Of a stretch of 64,000 nucleotides of DNA, positions 8,811 through 17,932 are shown in pieces. The position numbers and the translations under genes were made by a program. The stretch comes from an uncultured Granulosicoccaceae bacterium (GTDB lineage Bacteria; Pseudomonadota; Gammaproteobacteria; Granulosicoccales; Granulosicoccaceae), in NCBI GenBank assembly GCA_937951345.1, contig CALFCF010000004.1, positions 1-64,000 on the forward strand. Direction: 5' to 3'. Positions within the stretch are counted from its first letter, which is position 1. Every line of letters starts with the position of its first letter. The notes beneath the pieces were generated by a model. That model was not told the DNA's origin. It did no database searches and saw only the letters and a list, made by a program, of their open reading frames with translations.

Positions 8811-10196
8811 CTATTCACGGGCTTTTTCCAGATCGATGTCGAGGCTACGCAACTTACGGTAAAGGTGTGTTCGTTCCATCCCCACATGACGCGCGAGGTC
8901 TCCTATATTGCCGTGACTGTCCTGTAGGCAGCGCAGCAGATAGCTTCGCTCAAAATGTGCACGCGCCTCGCGCAAAGGTAAGTCCTGATGCAGTTGTATC
9001 AAATCCGGAGATTTATCATCCAGGCTACTGCTAACGGCTGTAAAACCCTCACCAACCAGACGCTCAACTTCGCTTACTTCGATTTCAGTTGGACCACCCA
9101 GTATCAGTGCTCGTTGCACAAGGTTTTTCAGCTCGGGTAGGTTTCCAGGCCATTCGCGGTTTCGCAACCGGTTTTGCGCAGCAACAGTGAAGTGACGATA
9201 CTTCAACCCTTCAACCTCTACATGCCAGCCAACCAACTGCTCAAGTAACGCAGGAATATCTTCAGAGCGCTGATTCAGTGAAAGTAATTCAACCTGCTGC
9301 ACTGCCAAACGCGACGCCAGTGATTGACTAACAATCTGATCAGCAACCAATCGCTGAAGCGGACTTCGGGAAGCTGTTATCAATCGTGCACTGAAGGTTT
9401 GCGGCGCACTTCCACCCACACGGACAAAATCATTTCGGTCGATGACGTCAAAAATTGTTTTCTGTGCAGCCTCGGGGAGCATCTCAAAGTTATCAAGAAA
9501 CAACGTACCATGCGCTGCTGATTCGAAATAACCGCTACTGACTGTACCGTCTATTTCAGAACCCCACAGGTCACGTTCACAATTGCGCGCTGAAAGGCTC
9601 TCACATCGTAGATGAACAAACGGCCCGGCAGCATGCGCGCTTTTAGCGTGTACCGCACGCGCAAATTGTTCGCGTCCACTGCCGGCCTGCCCGAACACCA
9701 GCAGGTTGTCGGTACTGAGCGCGAGACTATCGAGTTGATTGCGCAGCTCGAGAACGTACTCGCTATCACCTTCAAGAAAGGGTTGGGGGCGTGGCGATTT
9801 CGCGCTGATACCGTCAGACGTCTCCTCAGCCCGACTCAACGCCTTCTCTACAACCAGCAGCAATCTGGCCAGAGATACCGGTTTCTCGATGAAGTCAACA
9901 GCACCTACACGGGTAGCTTCAACAGCAGTCTCTATCGTGCCGTGACCGGAAATCATCACAACAGGTGCAGTCATATTGGCACTTTGCTTCCAGCTTTTCA
10001 GCAACGACACACCGTCTTCATCCGGCATCCAGATGTCAAGTAACACAAGATCCGGGCGGTTCTCTTCAACACACGCACGTGCTTCTAAAGCATCACCAGC
10101 TGTTTGCACGTTGTACCCTTCGTCTTCGAGAATCTCCTGAAGCAACCCGCGAATGTCCGGTTCATCATCGACGACCAGAATAAATTGACCACTCAT
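8811..10196 (-). CDS. ntrX: NtrX-type response regulator with degenerate AAA+ domain
   Basis: A 461-residue response regulator paired with NtrY. The receiver domain has the acidic cluster D10-D11, phosphoacceptor Asp54 and Lys105. The central AAA+ domain has a modified Walker A (GQAGSGRE, 169-176). The sigma-54 contact loop GAFTGA is missing; that place reads 'LWGSEIDGTVSSGYFE'. The Walker B reads TLFLDN (231-236), with Asn instead of the catalytic Glu. A Fis-type helix-turn-helix closes the protein ('DLARHVGMERTHLYRKLRSL'). Loss of GAFTGA is known in other NtrX proteins, so it probably regulates without sigma-54 activation. The ATG at 10196 overlaps the ntrY stop as ATGA, which decides the start over an upstream in-frame codon. 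Confidence 0.92.
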   Translation of the reverse strand: MSGQFILVVDDEPDIRGLLQEILEDEGYNVQTAGDALEARACVEENRPDLVLLDIWMPDEDGVSLLKSWKQSANMTAPVVMISGHGTIETAVEATRVGAVDFIEKPVSLARLLLVVEKALSRAEETSDGISAKSPRPQPFLEGDSEYVLELRNQLDSLALSTDNLLVFGQAGSGREQFARAVHAKSAHAAGPFVHLRCESLSARNCERDLWGSEIDGTVSSGYFESAAHGTLFLDNFEMLPEAAQKTIFDVIDRNDFVRVGGSAPQTFSARLITASRSPLQRLVADQIVSQSLASRLAVQQVELLSLNQRSEDIPALLEQLVGWHVEVEGLKYRHFTVAAQNRLRNREWPGNLPELKNLVQRALILGGPTEIEVSEVERLVGEGFTAVSSSLDDKSPDLIQLHQDLPLREARAHFERSYLLRCLQDSHGNIGDLARHVGMERTHLYRKLRSLDIDLEKARE

Positions 10197-12493
10197 GCTG
10201 CATCCACCCCAAAGCCTACCGGCTTGACCAACGAATCCGACGCGATCGGCAGACAAACCCTGATTCGAGCGCCAGATGAGTTTTTGCCGATAGACGCTTG
10301 ATCATCAGCACTGGAATCTTCAATCGTTCTGTTTTCAGCCACGACTGTGCCACCGTGTTCCTCAACAATCTTTTTTACGATCGACAAACCCAGACCTGTG
10401 CCTTTGGGTTTTGATGTTACATAAGGTTCAAACAATCGCCCCATCAGATCGGTGGAAAAACCTGGACCACGATCGGTCGCCGTCAACTCAACCACTGCAC
10501 CATCAGACTCCTGCAATACCTGGGTTTTCAGGCGCACATACGGCAACTCGCTGGCATGCTGCGCTTCGAGTGAGTTACGAATCAGATTGTGCACGAGCTG
10601 ACGAATCCGCGGCGCGTCCAGCGACAACGCGGGTAACGTGGAATCAAGGTCCAGCGCCAGCTCTATATTTTCATTGTCATATAACAAAGCAACTTCGGCT
10701 AACAAACCATTAATATCAACTTCCTTTAAATCAAGCTTGGGTGCAGAGGCATAGGCTGCAAACGCGTTTACCATCTGCTTCATGGCGTCTACCTGATTCT
10801 CGATTGTATGCGTCAGTCGATTTACAACTTCACTGTCACCCGCATCAAGCTTGGCCATCACCTTATGTCGCAAACGTTCGGCTGACAATCGTATCGGCGT
10901 CAACGGATTTTTGATTTCATGGGCCAGGCGTCGTGCGACCTCTCCCCAGGCAGCCTCACGTTGCGCGGCAATTATCGCCGTCATGTCATCAATCGCGATA
11001 ACCTGACCCGTGTATTGACCAGTACCATCAGTCAAAGCCGCTCCACGACAAAAAAGCACAAGTTTTCCATTCGGAGAATGCACTTCTATCTCGTTGGACC
11101 AGCTTTTATCAGCATTCGCCCTGGATTGACCAGTGTTTGTAATACGCGGCTTAGACAAATCGCTGACATCGTGTGATAGTTGCTCGGCAACCTGGCCAAA
11201 TACCCCACCGGCTTGCACAGCCTGCTGCAGCGATTTGCCCTCATAATCCTTCAGCGACGAGCCCAGTATCTGCAGCGCAGCATCGTTACCGGTACGGATA
11301 TGATGGTCTGCATCCAGCGTGACGACCGCTGACGAAATCTGACCGAGCACAGCTTCAAGGTAAGTGCGTTGCTGCTCCAGCTCGTGGCGACTTTTTTCCT
11401 CTGTCTGTCGACTACGATCAAGTTGCATGGTCATGTAATTAAACGACTGAACCAGAAACCCAAGTTCATCATGACCCCGCTTGTAGACACGCCGACTGTA
11501 ATCACCTTCTGCAACTGCACGCGTGCCTTCAACAAGATCATGCACAGGCATCATCATGCGCCGCGCAGCATAGAACGCAAACCATACACCGATCAGCACA
11601 CTCAGCAATAACGCTAATGACAATGTCAGGATCGACGAGGTTTTTAACGGGTTACGAAGAAAGACCAATTGCCGATAGGCCTGATAACTGGATTGCACAC
11701 TCTCAGCCAGCTCGCTGGAGCGTTCGGCAACAGGGTACAAAGCCTGTAGTACAGAGTTCTCCCGCGTAGCACTGTCAGAGAACACCGGCGTGACAACCCG
11801 TATGTAAATCTCACCGTCACCGATTGGGTCGATACCGACATACGTTAGTCCGCGCCGGGCTCTACTGGACAAATCGTCATCCGGGCGACTCGGCGAGACG
11901 GATAGTCGTGTAGATACACCGGTAGATGCAATAACGCGATTATCAGGGCCGATCAGCGTCATTTCACTGGCCTCGGTATTAATGCCAAACTCATTGAGTA
12001 CCAGAATCGCCTCTTCGTCGGACACACCAATCAGATTCTCTGCTGCATCAATAGTCGTGCGCTGTAACGTTCGCATTTGTAAACCGAGCGATTCGCGACT
12101 TAGCTGCAACGCATCATCAAGCGCTTGTTCAATCTCTACGTCATACCAACTATCAATATTGGAATTCAGAAACTTGACCGAGAAGCTATACACGATCAAA
12201 ACCGGCACTAGCGTCAGCAGTATGCAAACGACCACCATACGCAAAGTCAATCGCGATCCGGCTATCTGAGCACGAAAATCGCGAAACAATCGGGCGGCGT
12301 TATAAAGGATAAGTGCCGTAAGCGCCAATAGCGCAACACCATTAAACAATAAAAGCCCGTGGTAGTAATAACCAAACCGGTCGAGGCGCTCTGCCATGGT
12401 TGAAAGCAGATAGAGCGAAGCGATCATGACAATAAACAACATTGACATGCCCGCCACACTACCTAGAGTTTTGAGCGTCAGTTTATTTGCCAT
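10193..12493 (-). CDS. ntrY: NtrY-type membrane sensor histidine kinase
   Basis: A 766-residue sensor kinase. Two membrane segments lie near the N-terminus (about 10-30 and 43-65), a third near 85-105 and a fourth near 290-310, so a periplasmic sensing region lies between about 110 and 285. HAMP and PAS domains follow. The HisKA box is 'LAHEIKNPLTPIRLSAERL' (phosphorylated His), with an ATPase domain showing 'NLIRNSLEA', 'DRGPGFS' and 'GTGLGLSIVKKIVEEHGG'. The layout is that of NtrY, linked in other bacteria to nitrogen, redox or envelope control. It overlaps the DUF4390 gene by 16 bases and ntrX by 4, so the three are translationally coupled. Confidence 0.94.
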   Translation of the reverse strand: MANKLTLKTLGSVAGMSMLFIVMIASLYLLSTMAERLDRFGYYYHGLLLFNGVALLALTALILYNAARLFRDFRAQIAGSRLTLRMVVVCILLTLVPVLIVYSFSVKFLNSNIDSWYDVEIEQALDDALQLSRESLGLQMRTLQRTTIDAAENLIGVSDEEAILVLNEFGINTEASEMTLIGPDNRVIASTGVSTRLSVSPSRPDDDLSSRARRGLTYVGIDPIGDGEIYIRVVTPVFSDSATRENSVLQALYPVAERSSELAESVQSSYQAYRQLVFLRNPLKTSSILTLSLALLLSVLIGVWFAFYAARRMMMPVHDLVEGTRAVAEGDYSRRVYKRGHDELGFLVQSFNYMTMQLDRSRQTEEKSRHELEQQRTYLEAVLGQISSAVVTLDADHHIRTGNDAALQILGSSLKDYEGKSLQQAVQAGGVFGQVAEQLSHDVSDLSKPRITNTGQSRANADKSWSNEIEVHSPNGKLVLFCRGAALTDGTGQYTGQVIAIDDMTAIIAAQREAAWGEVARRLAHEIKNPLTPIRLSAERLRHKVMAKLDAGDSEVVNRLTHTIENQVDAMKQMVNAFAAYASAPKLDLKEVDINGLLAEVALLYDNENIELALDLDSTLPALSLDAPRIRQLVHNLIRNSLEAQHASELPYVRLKTQVLQESDGAVVELTATDRGPGFSTDLMGRLFEPYVTSKPKGTGLGLSIVKKIVEEHGGTVVAENRTIEDSSADDQASIGKNSSGARIRVCLPIASDSLVKPVGFGVDAA

Positions 12494-13140
12494 GAGTAAT
12501 CTTCACTGTGAAGACGCCAGGCTGAACCAACAAAAACAAACGGTTGCAGTGCGAGTGGTAGGGACTTTTCGTCCAACGTCAGGTTAAGGCTTGCAATGTA
12601 ACTTTGGTCATCACTCAATGCACTAGCGAGTCTTACCGGTACGTTGCGCAACGTGCCAATGTAATCCAGCGCATCGAGTAACGAGCGAAAATTCCGTGAT
12701 TCGAGTTGCTCAATACTTGTCACCCGATAGTGGCGGGTCAACTCATAGTATACGAGTGAGTAACGGGATGATTGACTGTGCACAGTTTGATCGATCCACC
12801 AGCGTGTGGAACGAGAAATTTTCAACTCGGCATTAAAATAAAGAGGCACACCACTGGCAAGTCCGTTTTCTATCGTCGGGTTAAGTTCAATGACTGCACT
12901 TGCCGATAATATGTAGGCATTCACATCGCTCTGCTCTCTGGCAGATACATTCGGAATCAATGTTGCGCTGGTAACAGATATAGCAGCAGACGCAGTAGTT
13001 GCCGCCAGGACAGATGCTGCTGCAACTATAAAAATTACCAACCGGCGAAAACATGAAGACCGCACGAGCGCAGCACCCGACAGATAAACCACCCGGATAG
13101 CAACAGCGACTATTAATCTGTATTTCTCAAACGTGCGCAT
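12478..13140 (-). CDS. DUF4390 domain protein, exported
   Basis: A 220-residue protein with a signal peptide-like hydrophobic stretch at about 33-52 ending Ala-Ser-Ala, preceded by a longer than usual basic N-terminus. The mature part, with 'YILSASAVIELNPTIENGLASGVPLYF' split over residues 75-103 and a 'RHYRVTSIEQLESRNFRSLLDAL' region, matches what I know of DUF4390. This family of unknown function is regularly encoded next to ntrY and rsmB. Its start shares bases with the rsmB stop (TAATG) and its end overlaps ntrY by 16 bases. It probably acts in the periplasm, possibly with the NtrY sensor; that is inference from context. Confidence 0.88.
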   Translation of the reverse strand: MRTFEKYRLIVAVAIRVVYLSGAALVRSSCFRRLVIFIVAAASVLAATTASAAISVTSATLIPNVSAREQSDVNAYILSASAVIELNPTIENGLASGVPLYFNAELKISRSTRWWIDQTVHSQSSRYSLVYYELTRHYRVTSIEQLESRNFRSLLDALDYIGTLRNVPVRLASALSDDQSYIASLNLTLDEKSLPLALQPFVFVGSAWRLHSEDYSWQIN

Positions 13141-14594
13141 TAAACGACCGACTTTTCCACCAACCAGTAATAAAAGCCATCCATTCCGGAATCTCCGGTT
13201 AACACCTGCAACCCGGGTGAATCATGTACAGGGACCGCCACTGGCTGCCGGCTTGCGGAACTACCACCCCGAAACTCGCCTGCCTGTTCTTTAATCCTTG
13301 CCACCAGATCCACTTCCTCTGCATCGGGCCAGCGTTGTTTCAGTCTTCTGGCCTGCCTGGCATTCTCCTCAGGAAGCACCGAACAGGTCACATATAAAAG
13401 TTTGCCACCTGGATTCAAAAGAGGCCACAGCGATTCAGCAATATTCTGCTGCATACTCGCCAATATCGACAATTCCTCCGCTGTGCGCAGCAGTTTAATG
13501 TCCGGCTGACGGCGGATAACACCGGTTCCGCTGCAAGGTGCATCAATCACTATCAAGTCAAATCGTTGACCATCCCACCAGCTCTCGACAGCTGCCGCGT
13601 CGGCAGCTACACAGACCGCTCTGTCGGCTAGTCCGAGTCGCTGAAGATTTTCTTTGACCCGTAAAAGCCTGGTCTCGCTGATATCAACCGCCGTCAGATT
13701 TGCTGTCGGTGACTGCTCCAGAAGATGACCGGTTTTACCACCGGGAGCAGCACAGGCATCAAGAATTCGAAGGTCATGTCCGTTTCGTTGTGTTTGCTGC
13801 AATTCATTTTGCAAAAGAAACACTGCAAGCTGCGCCGCCGTATCCTGTACGCTGACATGGCCCTCAGCGAAGAGCGGCAGATGCTCTACAGGAACCGGTT
13901 CGGAAAGCACTACAGCTGAGGGCACCCATTCATGTTGACGCGCTTCGATACCTTGTTGCTGCAGTTGTGTCAGATACTGATCAACGTCCACTCGCTGCAA
14001 ATTCACACGCAATACCATGGGTGGTCTGCGATTGCCTTCAATAACCACCTGCCGCCAATGCTCGGGCCAGGCGCGTTGAAAATTCTCAAGCAGCCATTGC
14101 GGGATGTTGTATCGAGTTGATTCATCCGCAGTCTGTAGATCAGTCGCCAACGTATCGTCTGTGGGTAGCTCGCGTGATTCGCGCGCCGATTCCCGTTGAT
14201 AGCTTCGAAGCACTGCATTGACGAGTCCCCTCGCCCACTTCTTTCCAAGTAAAGGAGCAGCACTTACGGTTTCATTGATAGCGGCGTGAGGAGCTATCCG
14301 CATATAGCGTAATTGATACAGCCCCACCAGTATCAGGCAATGAACATCGTGGTCTTTGTTGCGCAATGGCTTGTCAAGGCGCTGCGCGGCAAGAAATTCA
14401 AGTGTCGGCAAATGACGCGCAGTACCATAAGCCAGTTCCTGCAGTAATGGACGATGCTGCTCAACAAGCAACGGTTGCGCAGCATCCAGTAGCGTCGAGA
14501 GGTTGCCGCGGCGTGCAATTAAATCAGACAGCAATCGCGCGGCAAGCACACGTACATTTTCCGGACCGTTACGCTTGGCAGCAGGACGCGACAA
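13140..14594 (-). CDS. rsmB: 16S rRNA (cytosine-967-C5)-methyltransferase
   Basis: RsmB/Fmu methylates C967 of 16S rRNA using S-adenosylmethionine. The 484-residue protein has an N-terminal NusB-like RNA-binding domain (about 15-160, including 'LQELAYGTARHLP' and 'AAINETVSAA'). The C-terminal methyltransferase domain shows the SAM motif 'ILDACAAPGGKTGHLLE' and the two catalytic cysteine motifs 'IDAPCSGTGVIRRQPDIK' and 'VTCSVLPEEN'. It begins 21 bases after fmt, in the usual fmt-rsmB order, and is somewhat longer than the E. coli protein (about 430). Confidence 0.95.
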   Translation of the reverse strand: MSRPAAKRNGPENVRVLAARLLSDLIARRGNLSTLLDAAQPLLVEQHRPLLQELAYGTARHLPTLEFLAAQRLDKPLRNKDHDVHCLILVGLYQLRYMRIAPHAAINETVSAAPLLGKKWARGLVNAVLRSYQRESARESRELPTDDTLATDLQTADESTRYNIPQWLLENFQRAWPEHWRQVVIEGNRRPPMVLRVNLQRVDVDQYLTQLQQQGIEARQHEWVPSAVVLSEPVPVEHLPLFAEGHVSVQDTAAQLAVFLLQNELQQTQRNGHDLRILDACAAPGGKTGHLLEQSPTANLTAVDISETRLLRVKENLQRLGLADRAVCVAADAAAVESWWDGQRFDLIVIDAPCSGTGVIRRQPDIKLLRTAEELSILASMQQNIAESLWPLLNPGGKLLYVTCSVLPEENARQARRLKQRWPDAEEVDLVARIKEQAGEFRGGSSASRQPVAVPVHDSPGLQVLTGDSGMDGFYYWLVEKSVV

Positions 14595-14615
14595 TCTGGC
14601 AGTATCCTGAGGTGA

Positions 14616-15629
14616 CTAATTACCCGTGTCCGACCCACCGGGCTCAGACAAAGGGTTGGACTTAGCCGTGAAACTCTGGCCGGACAGATCGTTGGCATTC
14701 AAAAAGTCAGCAACCGGCATCGCTTTTTTACCCGGTGCTTGCACTTCAAGCAATTCAAGCCATGTATCGCTGCAGGCCACAAAAAGGCGCGCTCCGATAG
14801 TGTGCAGCCGCCCACCGGAAAACGGCACACCGGTCAATTCATCCGGCAGCGGCTGGCCCGACTGGCTGCGCCATATTCTGATAACGCGCTCACCGAGTAA
14901 CGTCTGTGCAACCGGCCATGGGTTGAACGCCATGATCTGGCGGTGAACCGACTCTGCGTTTGCAGACCAGTCGATAGTGGCTTCGGATTTCTGCAGCTTC
15001 CTGGCATAGCTCGCGTGCTGCTTTGTTTGAACTTCCGGTTCTATCGCACCGGAACACCAGGCCGGTAGCGTTTCAAGAAGTGCCTCAGCCCCGACCTGCG
15101 CCAACGCATCATGCAGATCAGACGCGGTGGTTGATAATGTTATCGGTACTTCGACACGTGCGAGAACGGGCCCGGTGTCCAACCCCTCATCCATTAGCAT
15201 AATGCTCGCACCACTGGCTTTGTCTCCTGCCAGTATGGCCCGTTGAATAGGAGCAGCGCCGCGCCAACTCGGCAACAAAGACGCATGTATATTCAAACAA
15301 CCATAGGTAGGTAACTGCAGGACAGCCACAGGTAACAATACACCGTAGGCTGCCACCACCATGACATTCGGCATATAGGTTCGCAACTGCTCAACGGCTT
15401 CCGCGGATTTAAAATTGTCGGGTTGCTCCACCGGTAATCCATTTTCGATGGCGTATTTTTTTACCGGACTGGCCAACGACTTCCGGCCACGACCTGCCGG
15501 CCGATCGGGCTGTGTGTAGACAGCAACCACTGTGTGTTCGGATTGATGTAAGCGCTCAAGTGCAGGAACAGCAAATTCCGGAGTACCTGCATAAATCACT
15601 CGAAGACAATCAGGCTTGGACACACTCAA
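14616..15629 (-). CDS. fmt: Methionyl-tRNA formyltransferase
   Basis: Fmt transfers a formyl group from 10-formyl-tetrahydrofolate to initiator Met-tRNA. The 337-residue protein has the formyltransferase core with '[18 protein letters not shown]' holding the catalytic Asn/His region ('LNIHASLLP') and '[10 protein letters not shown]'. The C-terminal OB-like domain begins near residue 205. Its ATG overlaps the def stop as ATGA, so formylation and deformylation genes are translationally coupled, the common bacterial arrangement. Confidence 0.96.
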   Translation of the reverse strand: MSVSKPDCLRVIYAGTPEFAVPALERLHQSEHTVVAVYTQPDRPAGRGRKSLASPVKKYAIENGLPVEQPDNFKSAEAVEQLRTYMPNVMVVAAYGVLLPVAVLQLPTYGCLNIHASLLPSWRGAAPIQRAILAGDKASGASIMLMDEGLDTGPVLARVEVPITLSTTASDLHDALAQVGAEALLETLPAWCSGAIEPEVQTKQHASYARKLQKSEATIDWSANAESVHRQIMAFNPWPVAQTLLGERVIRIWRSQSGQPLPDELTGVPFSGGRLHTIGARLFVACSDTWLELLEVQAPGKKAMPVADFLNANDLSGQSFTAKSNPLSEPGGSDTGN

Positions 15630-16135
15630 TCAAGTTGCTCCTGACGCTGTGCCTTAATCATCTTGCGGCGTATCCGGTCCCGCTTAAGCGAAGAGAGGTA
15701 GTCAACAAACAACTTACCGTCCAGATGGTCGACTTCATGTTGAATACATACAGATAGCAAGCCGTCAGCTTCCATCTCAAAAGGTTCGCCCTGACGGTTT
15801 ATTGCGCTGATGTGAATATTACCCGCCCGTTTGATGTTTTCGTAAATTCCAGGGATGGATAAACAGCCCTCCTGCATTTCCTGCTCGCCATCGCTATTGA
15901 TTATTTCGGGGTTGATCAAAACCAGCGGGCTGTCGTTCTCTTCCGACACATCAATCACAACCAGTCTTTCGTGAATACCAATCTGGGTTGCAGCGAGACC
16001 GATGCCCGGTGCCTCATACATGGTTTCAAGCATGTCTGCAACAAGGCTATCGATCCGGCTATCGACATCCGGTACGGGGGTTGCAACTTTTCTCAAGGCT
16101 GCATCCGGAAATTGCAATATATCTAGCAATGGCAT
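15626..16135 (-). CDS. def: Peptide deformylase
   Basis: The iron/zinc enzyme that removes the N-formyl group from nascent proteins. All three motifs are present: [18 protein letters not shown] and QHEVDHLDG (metal ligands Cys and the two His, catalytic Glu). The reading frame extends upstream to 16207, but the ATG at 16135 gives 169 residues starting '[18 protein letters not shown]', the normal family beginning, and is preceded by AGGATC. It is the first gene of the long minus-strand series and is divergent from the tsaP-like gene. Confidence 0.95.
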   Translation of the reverse strand: MPLLDILQFPDAALRKVATPVPDVDSRIDSLVADMLETMYEAPGIGLAATQIGIHERLVVIDVSEENDSPLVLINPEIINSDGEQEMQEGCLSIPGIYENIKRAGNIHISAINRQGEPFEMEADGLLSVCIQHEVDHLDGKLFVDYLSSLKRDRIRRKMIKAQRQEQLD

Positions 16136-16374
16136 GAACAGGGATCCTGGAATTGAAAATATCTCGTAGTTACAGGATCTGGAAAATGCACTATTACCAG
16201 CCCCCAAAGGCCACCGGATTGTCCGGAGTCACGGCCACACGGATAAAAACACCGCTACCGGGCATTATAAATGCATTTATAGCGAACAAGCTCGAAACCA
16301 GCTAACTGAATGAACCCTGCACGCCAACCGGTAAAAACCGATGCCGGCGGCAGGCAACGGAGTTGAATTTCCTC

Positions 16375-17583
16375 ATGGCACGTACTTTCGGTGATATTAC
16401 TTACCTGAAACCACTGTTGAGCGGCGGTATCGCGTTGTTGCTATCTGCATGTGGCGCCAACCCGTACAAAGGGCCGGTTCTGACAGAAGAACCCGATCTG
16501 GGCGCAGCTCACGGTCATTTACAGGTTCGCGGCTCAGGCAACGACTACACAACTTCGATTCCGATGCTCGGAGCGGCTTTGGCCGTCAACGAAGACCGTC
16601 CGAACTCTTACACTGTCGTCAGAGGCGATACGCTGTGGGATATCAGCGGTCGCTTTCTAGAAGAGCCATGGCGCTGGCCGGAAGTCTGGCAGGCGAACCC
16701 AAACATTAAAAACCCGCATTTGATCTACCCGGGTGACAAGATTCGACTCGAGTACGGCCCTGACGGCAAACCACGACTGGTGGTCAACCGTAACGGTGTC
16801 GATATCAATGGTTTCGACGTCGCCGATTTGTCTGGTAACGTTGAGCGCCTGTCGCCCCGTATCCGTGAAGAGTCATTGGAAGAAGCCATTCCGATGATCC
16901 CGGGTGATTCAGTACGTCAATTTCTCGTCCACCCACGGGTTGTAGAACGAGGCGAACTCGCAAGCGCACCCTACATTGTCGGTAACGATGAACAGCGTCT
17001 TGCAAGCGCAGTAGGACAAGAGATTTATGCCCGAGGCAATATATCTGGCGTACAACGCGCTTACGGCGTTTTCAGAAACAGCAAGCCACTCATCGATCCA
17101 CAGAACAATGAGTATCTGGGTCAGGAAATCACGCACGTTGCTAATGCGAAACTGCTGGAAAGTGGTGATCCGTCAACGCTGGTGATTACCAAAAACTATA
17201 TGGAAACCATTAACGGTGACCGCTTGCTGGCTGCCAATCAGGCATATGCGCCGCACCAGTATATTCCCAGGACACCGCAGTTCGAAGGATCGGGCCGCAT
17301 TGTATCGCTGGTCGACTCTATTACCCGCAGTGGTCGCAATCAGGTTGTCGTGCTTAACCTGGGTAAACGCAATCAGGTTCAAGTGGGTGATGTACTGGCC
17401 GTCGAAAGCCGGGGAGCAACTCTGCGAGACCGCATATCGAGCGTACGCAACGACGTCGTCAAATTGCCGAACCGACGAACAGGCGTGGTTATGGTTTTCC
17501 AGACTTTTGAGAAAGTCAGCTACGCACTCGTGATGGAATCCTCACGACCGATATTCCGGAACGACATCGTCTCTCCGATCTAA
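16375..17583 (+). CDS. LysM-domain lipoprotein, TsaP-like
   Basis: A 402-residue protein with a lipobox (Leu-Leu-Ser-Ala-Cys, Cys26), so probably lipidated. A LysM domain at about 78-125 ('YTVVRGDTLWDISGRFL' through 'IYPGDKIRLE') binds peptidoglycan. The long C-terminal part with 'GDRLLAANQAY' and 'QVQVGDVLAVESRG' is the flagellar T-ring/FlgT_C-like region of TsaP proteins, which anchor the type IV pilus secretin. TsaP lies between def and dprA in Pseudomonas too (PA0020), supporting the name. The ATG at 16375 was chosen over a TTG at 16363 because the GGAG at 16359-16362 abuts the latter. Confidence 0.85.
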   Translation: MARTFGDITYLKPLLSGGIALLLSACGANPYKGPVLTEEPDLGAAHGHLQVRGSGNDYTTSIPMLGAALAVNEDRPNSYTVVRGDTLWDISGRFLEEPWRWPEVWQANPNIKNPHLIYPGDKIRLEYGPDGKPRLVVNRNGVDINGFDVADLSGNVERLSPRIREESLEEAIPMIPGDSVRQFLVHPRVVERGELASAPYIVGNDEQRLASAVGQEIYARGNISGVQRAYGVFRNSKPLIDPQNNEYLGQEITHVANAKLLESGDPSTLVITKNYMETINGDRLLAANQAYAPHQYIPRTPQFEGSGRIVSLVDSITRSGRNQVVVLNLGKRNQVQVGDVLAVESRGATLRDRISSVRNDVVKLPNRRTGVVMVFQTFEKVSYALVMESSRPIFRNDIVSPI

Positions 17584-17600
17584 AGACCATCAGAACTTGT

Positions 17601-17632
17601 CTGCAACGCGAGCTTGAACGCTCGCGTTGCAG
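17601..17632 (+). terminator. Hairpin after the tsaP-like gene
   Basis: A perfect 13-bp inverted repeat, CTGCAACGCGAGC and GCTCGCGTTGCAG, with a 6-base loop, starts 18 bases after the stop codon. It is followed by TCAGTTTTC, a modest T-run. It is a plausible intrinsic terminator or 3'-end stabiliser for the plus-strand transcript. Confidence 0.6.
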
Positions 17633-17932
17633 TCAGTTTTCATCCACATCTGAATAAATATCCAGTTGCAAGTTGGCCGGGCTACACACATAATCCCGTT
17701 CAGTAACAGAAATTCGCTACACCTGCATCGCTCCAACAGCAACCTGTAGCACCCCGCACCCACCCGCAGCGTTATCAGTGTTTCGTCCCGCGACGAGACC
17801 ACTGCCCGTACCCCTTGAATTTTGTAGTACATAAATTTTGTAGTGCACGCAATGATGACGGTTGTGCAGATTTTCATGCACTTCCAGTCAGAAGATCCCG
17901 GTTGCAACAAAGGATTGGAGTAATACCGGCCA
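17633..17932 (+). other. Intergenic region upstream of dprA
   Basis: About 300 bases lie between the tsaP-like terminator and dprA. I see no gene and no confident promoter boxes. AGGATTGGAG at 17911-17920 is the likely ribosome site region for dprA. Confidence 0.4.
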
